Notes under the pieces: generated by a model | Database searches by the model: none | What the model was told of the DNA's origin: nothing | Seen by the model: only the letters and a program-made list of their open reading frames with translations | Source: Bacteroidota bacterium | GTDB taxonomy: Bacteria; Bacteroidota; Ignavibacteria; Ignavibacteriales; Melioribacteraceae | Reading direction: 5' to 3' | NCBI GenBank assembly: GCA_018818065.1 | Contig: JAHISV010000007.1 | Location: 124,001-188,000 of the forward strand | Length of the DNA stretch: 64,000 bases | Part shown: piece after piece, positions 52,763 through 59,774 of the stretch | Layout: the number at the start of each line of letters is the position of its first letter | Numbering within the stretch: position 1 is the first letter of the stretch | Program-made: the position numbers and the translations under genes

Positions 52763-53770
52763 TTATAATACTTTATTTATTAAAGATTGGTTTTTATGTA
52801 ATTTGTTTTTTTGCAGATGGCGCAAACTCTGCAACGTTTCGATGAAACATGAATCATCAGGCTCAATCTCAACAGCTTTTTCAGCATTATATAACGCTGA
52901 TTCAATATTACCTATCTTTTCTAAACAGCATGCCAAATTGTTATATGCTTCCGAATTATTACAATCAAGACGAATAATTTCTTCCAGATTATTTATTGCC
53001 TTTGAATAATTCTCCTGCTCAAAAAGTGAATAAGCCTCGTTAAAATAAACCTTGATTAAACTGCTTTTTGAACTGTATTTGTTTGTCAAAAGAAAATATC
53101 CAGCGTCAATGAATCCAGTGAAGATAATTTTGCAAAGATCTATACCAGATAATTCTAAATCACTTTTAAATTGTAATATCTTTGCCCCATCGTTCATGAT
53201 AATATACTTAAGCGGGATTAATGAAGTAATATTTAGAATAGTGAACGATATCGAGAATATAAGATTTTCAATAAATGATAGATCAAATATTAGATTAAAT
53301 AATATAATTACAACAATACTATTGAAAATGGCTAGTAACGGGCCGTTCGCCAGTATTTGAATCTTCTCTGAAGGTTGTTTTAATTTGAATACTATCGCTG
53401 TTGATGCAACAATCGTAGTTTTTTTTTCTCTACCGAATAATAATCTCCAAATGCTTACTCCAATTATACTTGGTTTATTCCCTTGTGCAATAATTGTTAT
53501 TAAATGGAAGAATTCTTCAAGGTAAAAAGAAAGGAAAAACGCTGAGGTATTTAAAAGTATTAACAGAAAAGTTCTGAAGTCCATAAATAAAACAACAAAT
53601 TCAATTATAAAAATAACCAGCAAAGGCAACGAATAGCATATATTATTAATCATCGTTGAGAACAGCCAAAAAGAAAGGTCAGCTCTTTTGCCTAAAATGC
53701 TTTCAGGAATTGTAATTTCCTTGATTTCGAAATGAATATTTTCAATGATGTTGTTTGTCAATTTGAACAT
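52763..53770 (-). CDS. M50-like membrane protein with C-terminal TPR
   Basis: An about 335-residue protein. After an N-terminal hydrophilic stretch come about six helices. FYLEEFFHLITI (near residue 88) resembles the S2P zinc motif HExxH but has Glu in place of the first His, while NITSLIPLKYIIMNDGAKIL preserves the later (N/x)DG motif. Two TPR-like repeats end the protein (SLFEQENYSKAINNLEEI; EAYNNLACCLEKIGNIESAL). It is probably an inactive or altered intramembrane-protease relative, perhaps recruiting the peptide. ATG 53770 overlaps the radical SAM gene's end by 13 bases; longer starts overlap more. Confidence 0.7.
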   Translation of the reverse strand: MFKLTNNIIENIHFEIKEITIPESILGKRADLSFWLFSTMINNICYSLPLLVIFIIEFVVLFMDFRTFLLILLNTSAFFLSFYLEEFFHLITIIAQGNKPSIIGVSIWRLLFGREKKTTIVASTAIVFKLKQPSEKIQILANGPLLAIFNSIVVIILFNLIFDLSFIENLIFSISFTILNITSLIPLKYIIMNDGAKILQFKSDLELSGIDLCKIIFTGFIDAGYFLLTNKYSSKSSLIKVYFNEAYSLFEQENYSKAINNLEEIIRLDCNNSEAYNNLACCLEKIGNIESALYNAEKAVEIEPDDSCFIETLQSLRHLQKNKLHKNQSLINKVL

Positions 53771-55137
53771 TCCCTCAAATACTGCAGGCTCTTCTCTATT
53801 TCTGTAGAATAATAATTCATCCATTTTTTGGGCATATTTTTGGTTGCACACATCATCGCTTCATAGAATAGGTTTCTTAATTGATATTTTGTAAGATATT
53901 TAGTTTCTATATTCGGATTGAGCACATAAAAATGATCATAATTATTTGATAGCACTTTTATTCCGAAATCCTCACTGTTATTGTATATTTTTGTTCCTGG
54001 GTACGGAGTCAACATTGAAAAGGCTGCGGCAATAATATATTTTTTCATTAAATATTCTGCATAGTTAATTGTCTGCCTTACAGTTTCAACATTATCGTTA
54101 TAATGACCGATGATCATACTACAGACTACTTCTATATCTGAGTCTCTCGCATATTGTACCGCCTTCTCTACCTGCTCAAGTTCTATACCTTTATTTATGC
54201 TTTCCAAAATTTCATGCGATCCTGTCTCTACACCAAACTGAATGCTTCTACAACCCGAATCATACATCAATGACGAGATACCCTTATTTCCAGCAATTAC
54301 ATCTACCCTTGATTCACAACTCCATGTTATATTATATTTTTTCAACATATCACATATTCTTGCAAATCTATCTATATCAGCAGTTATAGTATCATCCATA
54401 AAGAAAAAATAATTATGTCCTTTATTTACATAGTATTCTACTTCACTTATTAAATTTTCGGGACTTCTTTTTCTATAAACTCCTCCTGCAAGTGCGCTTG
54501 CGGAGCAGAATATACATTGACCAGGGCATCCTCTGCTGGAAATAACTCCAATAATTTTTTTAGAAGGTTCAACAAAATCACTCTCGTTGAAATACCTCTT
54601 TGGAAACGGCAACTCATCTAAATTTTTTATAAGACTCCTGCTGCCATTTCTAACAACTTCTTCACCATTTCTGTATGTAATCCCCTTAATATTGCTTAAT
54701 AAGCTCTTATTATTTAATAAATGATTTGTGAGTTCAAGTAGAGTAACTTCTCCTTCGTTTCTGACAATAAAATCAATATATTTATGTTCTTTTAAGGTAA
54801 TTTCATCCAAAAATGAAACATGCGGCCCACCAATTATAATATTGCTTTTCGGTAAAGTCTTTTTACATATCTCAGCAACTTTAGCTGCGTTATTAAATGT
54901 TTCCGTCATGGATGTAATTGCTATAATTCTCGGATTCAAATCAATTAGAGTATTTGTTAATTCTTCCATATTGGAAATACCTAAATAGTAGTTTTTTACA
55001 GCTGTCTTGAATCCATTTTCACTTAAAACAGAATCCATGTAACCAATTCCAAGCGGTGATGCTTCTGAAACAGGTCTCAGAAAAATTGTAGATAATGGTA
55101 AAGGTATTGGAGGAATAATAAATAAAACATCAATCAT
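53758..55137 (-). CDS. Radical SAM enzyme with B12-binding domain (peptide maturase)
   Basis: A 459-residue enzyme. Residues 1-150 form a cobalamin-binding domain (PPIPLPLSTIFLRPVSEASP; IIAITSMTETFN; NIIIGGPHVSF). The canonical CxxxCxxC cluster motif is in SSRGCPGQCIFCSAS near residue 203, followed by FFMDDTITAD, CESRVDVI and FGVETGSHEIL. This is the architecture of B12-dependent radical methylases. Next to a PqqD-like protein and a short precursor it is most likely a peptide-modifying enzyme. It overlaps the PqqD-like gene by 8 bases. Confidence 0.85.
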   Translation of the reverse strand: MIDVLFIIPPIPLPLSTIFLRPVSEASPLGIGYMDSVLSENGFKTAVKNYYLGISNMEELTNTLIDLNPRIIAITSMTETFNNAAKVAEICKKTLPKSNIIIGGPHVSFLDEITLKEHKYIDFIVRNEGEVTLLELTNHLLNNKSLLSNIKGITYRNGEEVVRNGSRSLIKNLDELPFPKRYFNESDFVEPSKKIIGVISSRGCPGQCIFCSASALAGGVYRKRSPENLISEVEYYVNKGHNYFFFMDDTITADIDRFARICDMLKKYNITWSCESRVDVIAGNKGISSLMYDSGCRSIQFGVETGSHEILESINKGIELEQVEKAVQYARDSDIEVVCSMIIGHYNDNVETVRQTINYAEYLMKKYIIAAAFSMLTPYPGTKIYNNSEDFGIKVLSNNYDHFYVLNPNIETKYLTKYQLRNLFYEAMMCATKNMPKKWMNYYSTEIEKSLQYLRECSN

Positions 55138-55465
55138 TGTTAAACTCCAAATTCAATATATCATAGTTTATGTTTGGGAAGAGTGAATCATAGTTAAGAA
55201 TGATTAGATTATCTTTGCTGAATTTATTTATCAAATCACAAATATCATTATGTATTAACTGCTTATCGACTTCATTATAAACTTTTGCTATTTCGTTAAT
55301 TATGAACTCAATGGTATTTTGCCCGTTGATCATTTCCCAAACTTTCGCTGAAACACTATCCAATTTAAATTTGCCTTTTAAGGAAGCAATAATAATTGGG
55401 AAATTACTATCATCATTATATTGCCATAAATCAATTAATCGTATTGGTGTTTTCGAAATATTCAT
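55130..55465 (-). CDS. PqqD-like RiPP recognition protein
   Basis: A 111-residue protein of PqqD size. KFKLDSVSAKVWEMINGQNT (near residue 33) matches the (Y/F).(L/N)...A..(I/V)W.(L/I).G..T pattern of PqqD-type recognition elements, followed by the helices EFIINEIAKVYN and NDICDLINKFSKDNLI. These bind the leader of a precursor peptide and present it to a radical SAM enzyme. The partner gene overlaps it by 8 bases and the precursor lies 57 bases upstream. Confidence 0.82.
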   Translation of the reverse strand: MNISKTPIRLIDLWQYNDDSNFPIIIASLKGKFKLDSVSAKVWEMINGQNTIEFIINEIAKVYNEVDKQLIHNDICDLINKFSKDNLIILNYDSLFPNINYDILNLEFNND

Positions 55466-55491
55466 AAAATACCCTCGTTTTTAATAATATT

Positions 55492-55513
55492 GCCGTCTCC
55501 AATTAGAGACGGC
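55492..55513 (-). promoter_or_regulatory. Stem-loop between precursor and biosynthesis genes
   Basis: Perfect 8-bp stem GCCGTCTC / GAGACGGC with a 6-base loop, 9 bases after the precursor stop. No T-run follows on the minus strand, so it may be a partial terminator or RNA-stabilising hairpin that keeps precursor mRNA more abundant than enzyme mRNA, as in many peptide clusters. Confidence 0.65.
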
Positions 55514-55521
55514 TGGAAAAG

Positions 55522-55641
55522 CTAGTTGCAGCCATGAACAGCAGTACAAACCAAAACAATAACAACTATCGACGCCAATGCAGCGCATTCTGGATGGTAC
55601 TCATCATCCACTTCAAGATAACTAGGTTTTTTGTAGGACAT
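55522..55641 (-). CDS. Candidate RiPP precursor peptide (39 residues)
   Basis: A 39-residue peptide beginning MSYKKPSYLEVDDEYHPE and then CAALASIVVIVLVCTAVHGCN. A polar 18-residue leader precedes a very hydrophobic core with Cys19, Cys32 and Cys38. A strong GGAGG lies 5 bases before ATG 55641, and an 8-bp stem-loop follows the stop. The next genes encode a PqqD-like binder, a radical SAM/B12 enzyme, two membrane protease relatives and an ABC pump, the standard company of a ribosomally made, modified peptide. No known RiPP class was recognised. Whether the frame is translated is inferred from signals and context. Confidence 0.75.
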   Translation of the reverse strand: MSYKKPSYLEVDDEYHPECAALASIVVIVLVCTAVHGCN

Positions 55642-55657
55642 TAAAACCTCCATCACT

Positions 55658-55711
55658 ATTTTGTTAGAGTTTAAGACTATTGTTATTAAACAACAGACTC
55701 TAATACAAAAT
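55658..55711. promoter_or_regulatory. Inverted repeat upstream of the precursor
   Basis: ATTTTGTTAGAGT (55658-55670) and ACTCTAATACAAAAT (55697-55711) are imperfect inverted arms (ACTCTAACAAAAT would be exact) around 26 bases. They lie 17-70 bases before the precursor start and may be the binding site for the adjacent LuxR-type regulator, or the leader RNA's hairpin. Confidence 0.45.
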
Positions 55712-55817
55712 AAATAAAGTGATGCATAGTTTGTATGAACGTGAGTCCAAATCTTATTGATTAATTAATACTATAAGCTATTTTTTTTGAAATTTATAGG
55801 ACTATTATCCAATTGAC

Positions 55818-56477
55818 TCAATCGGCGGTAAGCATTTCTTTTAAAAGATTGTATTTACTAGCAAGACAAACTAACTCATTTGTTGAACTAATATTTAACT
55901 CTTGTGTTATTTCGTATCTGTAATGCTTTATTGTTTTCTCAGATAAAAACAAACTATTTGCAATTTTAGAAATACTCTTCCCTTCACCATATAGTTTGAA
56001 AACATCAATTTGATTTTTTGTTAAAAGCTTTTCTATATTAAAAACTAAATCACATTCAATGAAATTATATTTATTGTGAGAAGAAGAAGCTGACTTTTGA
56101 TTTTTTTTCTGACGAAATAATTTTTTTATTTTATAAAACAGTTCATCAGATGAAATATCTTTATACACTAACTCAATATTGGTATTGCTGTTGCAGAAAT
56201 ATTTAACTTTATCGCTAATGAGTGTTGATATAAAAACAACACACGGATTATATCCTTCACATATAAGTTCATCAACGGCTTTTATCCCAGATGTTGAAGG
56301 CAAAAAAATATCTGAAATTATCACATCAGGATTGTAAAGCTTATACTTTTCTTTTAATTCTTTACCGTTTCTTGCAACACATTTTACCTCAAAATCAATA
56401 TTCCGATTGAATAAATCTACCATAGGAAATAATATTATCGATTGTTTAAAAACAATCATCAACGTTATTTTATCCAT
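55818..56477 (-). CDS. LuxR/NarL-type regulator with atypical receiver
   Basis: A 219-residue regulator. The receiver-like domain has the phosphate-accepting position (PDVIISDIFLP) but lacks the acidic pair that normally opens it: the start is ITLMIVFKQSIIL. The likely switch Lys is in ELVYKDIS. A LuxR HTH ends the protein (LTKNQIDVFKLYGEGKSISK; LFLSEKTIKHYRYEI). Mg-dependent phosphorylation is therefore doubtful. It is upstream of the precursor on the same strand and probably controls the cluster. Confidence 0.83.
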   Translation of the reverse strand: MDKITLMIVFKQSIILFPMVDLFNRNIDFEVKCVARNGKELKEKYKLYNPDVIISDIFLPSTSGIKAVDELICEGYNPCVVFISTLISDKVKYFCNSNTNIELVYKDISSDELFYKIKKLFRQKKNQKSASSSHNKYNFIECDLVFNIEKLLTKNQIDVFKLYGEGKSISKIANSLFLSEKTIKHYRYEITQELNISSTNELVCLASKYNLLKEMLTAD

Positions 56478-56604
56478 AATTGCAGCCTTATTTTAGATTC
56501 CCATAAAAATAAAATGCTAACAAATAATTTGGAAACAATCTGTACTTGACAATGAGGTTCTAATTAGAAAGTAATTCCAATAAATGATTAAAGAGATATC
56601 TAGA

Positions 56605-56877
56605 TTACACAGGTTCTTGTAATATAAATTTATTTTCACGGTGTTGATGGCGTGTTCTTGACCGGGTCCAACCACCACAGTAAACTGAACTTTCTGATTC
56701 TAATACTGAAATATCAAATGCTTTTTTAGGGCAGTAACCTAACTCATAATCCTGATATCGATATACAGAGTTGCCTAAATTATTTTTAACGATCACCGCC
56801 TCCTTTATTAGTTCATGCAGAGTTAAAACATACTTCTCCAGCATCAATTCTATCGAAAGCAGACCCTGATCATCCAT
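56605..56877 (-). CDS. Hypothetical small protein in the peptide cluster
   Basis: An about 90-residue frame with an acidic helical N-terminal part (MDDQGLLSIELMLEKYV) and an unusual basic C-terminal part with YCGGWTRSRTRHQHREN. No family recognised. It is the most upstream frame of the island and could be an additional small peptide or simply an open frame. The start at 56877 is uncertain: only a weak GGAA precedes it. Confidence 0.3.
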   Translation of the reverse strand: MDDQGLLSIELMLEKYVLTLHELIKEAVIVKNNLGNSVYRYQDYELGYCPKKAFDISVLESESSVYCGGWTRSRTRHQHRENKFILQEPV

Positions 56878-56934
56878 TTCCGAATTATTAATATTACGAC
56901 CAGATAATAGTAACAAGAACAAGAGCCGTGACAA

Positions 56935-57603
56935 AATTGATTATTATTATTCATATCTGCCTAACTATAGTCTTAAAGCTTTTATTTCAGGAATAGATTT
57001 TTGAGTAAATCTGACATTTCTTCAGATTGTCTTGAAAAACCCCTATTTCTTTTATTTTTTAATTGATTGTTTCCTAATTTTCAGCTTGTATGTTAAATAA
57101 TTGATTAAAAAGGAATTTTTCTCTTGGTTGTTATTCCTGCAAATAATGCATTAATAACTACGCTCCATTAAGCAGACTATAGACACGCCTATGTGTTTAG
57201 AGAGTGTATTCCCAATCATATTTGTCTTTATCCCCCGCTAGGTTGTCAAGCTGTCCTTAATATGTTTTATACTTACTTTTTGTGGGAGTTTTGGTGTATC
57301 GGTTTTTTGTACTTTTATTAATTAGGTACAATTGTTTTTATAATTTGCTATGAGGCAGTCACTGGATTTGATCTTTAGGATTTTGATCTCCTAAGCGAAA
57401 TGCAATATAATACTTTACTATTAAAAAGGGAACAATTATTTATAAAAATTTGCCTGAAATTTATTTTGTTAATTAAGCAGTGAATTCTTCAGGTATTATC
57501 TTCGCGCAGCCGTATTAGGTGTTTTTAAAAAAGTCTTTTGCAAGCTGTATTTGAGCTTTTACCTATCCGAAGAGGTAAATGAATACCTTCACCATTTCAG
57601 GTT
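56935..57603. other. Gene-free stretch before uridine kinase
   Basis: No convincing gene, RNA or repeat family is seen in this AT-rich stretch. It joins the regulator side of the peptide cluster to the duplicated uridine-kinase leader at 57604. A short inverted repeat, GAAGAGGTA / TACCTTC, lies near 57569-57591. Confidence 0.5.
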
Positions 57604-57656
57604 TTTTCCGTATTTTACTCCCGACATAATTCCATTAACTATCTCTTTGATTTAAA

Positions 57657-58259
57657 ATGACCCCAAAACTAATAGCAATATCCGGCGGAAGCGGCAGTGG
57701 TAAAACATATTTTGTGAATAAAATATCTGAGCTGCTGGACGCATCCAAACTGCTTATAATCCCACTTGATAATTATTACAGGGATCAGAGCCACCTTACA
57801 ATTAATGAAAGGATAAATCAGAATTATGACCAGCCTGATTCACTCGACTTCAGTTTGCTGCTTCAGCATCTTACTGACTTAAAAAATGGTAAATCAATAA
57901 AAATGCCAGAGTATGATTTTACCATACATACAAGAAAGCAAGAGATGAAAGAGGTAGATCCAAAGGAGATAATGATTATTGAAGGTATTCTGACCCTTGA
58001 GTACGAACATATCCGGGATCTTGCTGAACTAAAGATATACATAGAAACGCCGGATGACATAAAATTTATAAGACGGCTGCAGCGCGATACTGAGGAACGT
58101 GGAAGATCAGTTGAATCTGTTATTAATCAATATCTCGATACTGTAAGACCCATGTTTTTAAGATACATTCTGCCAACCAAAGAATACGCTGACATAATTA
58201 TTGACGGAACACAGTATAACCCTACACTTACAAAAGAGCTGCTGCAAAGACTGTTATAG
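57657..58259 (+). CDS. udk: Uridine kinase
   Basis: A 200-residue P-loop kinase with Walker A AISGGSGSGKTYF (near residue 7), the DNYYRDQSHL and NYDQPDSLDFSLL substrate motifs, MPEYDFTIHTRK and the IIEGILTLEY Walker B region, then the lid R(R)LQRDTEERGRS. It phosphorylates uridine/cytidine in pyrimidine salvage. Its leader and first 52 codons are duplicated at 49821-50029, so the intact gene lies at the right edge of the 50.0-57.6 kb island. Confidence 0.93.
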   Translation: MTPKLIAISGGSGSGKTYFVNKISELLDASKLLIIPLDNYYRDQSHLTINERINQNYDQPDSLDFSLLLQHLTDLKNGKSIKMPEYDFTIHTRKQEMKEVDPKEIMIIEGILTLEYEHIRDLAELKIYIETPDDIKFIRRLQRDTEERGRSVESVINQYLDTVRPMFLRYILPTKEYADIIIDGTQYNPTLTKELLQRLL

Positions 58260-58337
58260 GGAAGAAGCGACTAAGTGACTAAGTGAAGATAAAAGAAACA
58301 GCATCTGTTCCAAAATAAAAAAAACATCATTCTTCTG

Positions 58338-59285
58338 TTAATTCAAGGGTAGTATTGCAATGGGTGAATAAATTTCATTCCATTTTATTCCATAGCGATA
58401 GTGATGCCACAAAAGAGTTAATGCTATTCCAATAAGTAAGGCTAATGTGCACAGCATTCCACCCTCGGGTCCAAATGCACCACCTGTAATCGAGTCAGAA
58501 CCCAGTTGTTCAATCCTAAAAAAGGAGGCGCTTTCCATAAAAACCGTGTTACCGCTTATCGGGAAACCAAATACATTCCCTTGAAAGAAATTCCAGGTAA
58601 TGTGAATACCTATAGGAATTGCCATGCTTCCTGTCATTACAAAACCAAGACCGAGAGCAACACCGGCTAACATGATATTAAGCGTGCTGAACAACGTGGC
58701 GTTTGGATTACCGATATGAAAAACGCCAAAGAATACACAGGAGAATACCCAGGCAATGATTACAGCTTTTTTGGGTCCAATCGATTTATAGTTAAATCCT
58801 TCCGCGGCGTTCGTAAGGAAATATGCCCGATAATTTAATTCTTCATTGGTACCGGCAAAGACCAGGACTATAAAAAATACAGTGATAGATGGGATGAATG
58901 ATTTATCCTCGGGACCGACAAAAGCAAACTCCTTGATCACAATCCATCCTGCACTAAGTTCAACGAGAAAGATAGTTGTCATCAGTATGACTCCAAGTCC
59001 CAGCCCGAATGCCAGATCAATCCACCAATCCTTGTTGAAATGAAATCCGAAGTCCTTCATTTTTCGTTTATCCAGTAATCTTCCAACCAACCAGACACTA
59101 AAAAGTGAAGCAATAATCCTCGATCCGCCAAATGCCAATTGCTCCCAGTAACTCACTGAACTGTTGAAGTGAAAGCTCAGCAGCTTTCTTACAAACATGA
59201 ACACTGTCATTTGCAGAAGTATTCTGTAACCTGCGCGTAACCGGTTTTCTTCCCTATTCCAGAAAATTGAGATTAAATATGACAT
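58338..59285 (-). CDS. CPBP-family intramembrane glutamic protease
   Basis: A 315-residue protein with about eight hydrophobic helices. The catalytic EExxxR motif is in AGTNEELNYRAYF (near residue 148); the later FGVFHIGN and GIHITWNFFQGN supply the two His/Asn motifs. CPBP proteases process prenylated or bacteriocin-type peptides, and members often give immunity. Being just outside the island, it could be unrelated to the peptide cluster. It is monocistronic and convergent with the uridine kinase gene. Confidence 0.87.
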   Translation of the reverse strand: MSYLISIFWNREENRLRAGYRILLQMTVFMFVRKLLSFHFNSSVSYWEQLAFGGSRIIASLFSVWLVGRLLDKRKMKDFGFHFNKDWWIDLAFGLGLGVILMTTIFLVELSAGWIVIKEFAFVGPEDKSFIPSITVFFIVLVFAGTNEELNYRAYFLTNAAEGFNYKSIGPKKAVIIAWVFSCVFFGVFHIGNPNATLFSTLNIMLAGVALGLGFVMTGSMAIPIGIHITWNFFQGNVFGFPISGNTVFMESASFFRIEQLGSDSITGGAFGPEGGMLCTLALLIGIALTLLWHHYRYGIKWNEIYSPIAILPLN

Positions 59286-59451
59286 ACTGTCCCCCGAAGT
59301 GATAAATTTCTATCAAGAGTAAAGACTCTCAAAAAGTAATTGAGGTTACGGAATAATCTAATTTTTAGATGTAACCTTTCCGGCAGACCCTCGTCTAATC
59401 ATTTGTATCACTTTTCGATACTAATAGATTTTAAACTAAGATGAGTCAAAA

Positions 59452-59772
59452 ATGAAATTAATTTCACGAGCCGAAGAGATAATTTTAACCGCAATTCTGC
59501 TTCTTGAGGGTAATGCTTACGGTATTACAATCCGCGATCATATTCTTAAGGTTACGGGGCATGAGTGGTCGTTTGCCTCAATTTACAGTCCGCTTGACAA
59601 GTTAAAGCAGAAGGGATTTGTGGAAAAAGAACTTGGCGGTGCAACCCAGGAACGCGGCGGCAGGAATAAATACCTGTATGTAATTACAGAAACGGGTAAA
59701 GAAGCACTGCGTGAGATACGGGGTATCCAGAATACTATCTGGGGCGAAATTAATCCTTCAATTCTGGATTAA
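59452..59772 (+). CDS. PadR-family transcription regulator
   Basis: A 106-residue winged-helix regulator: ILTAILLLEGNAYGITIRDHI, SFASIYSPLDKLKQKGFVEKE and RGGRNKYLYVITETGKEAL match PadR. It lies two bases before an FtsX permease with a fused prefix domain. PadR plus permease-prefix plus FtsX is a recurrent arrangement in FCB bacteria, so it presumably represses its own operon. Confidence 0.9.
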   Translation: MKLISRAEEIILTAILLLEGNAYGITIRDHILKVTGHEWSFASIYSPLDKLKQKGFVEKELGGATQERGGRNKYLYVITETGKEALREIRGIQNTIWGEINPSILD

Positions 59773-59774
59773 TT

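Noticed and set aside
54728..54988. An 86-residue plus-strand frame in the peptide cluster
   Set aside because: Antisense to the cobalamin domain of the radical SAM gene; the minus-strand protein is well supported.
56935..57603. Hidden integrase or transposase gene at the right island edge
   Set aside because: No frame of useful length or motif could be read in this stretch on either strand.
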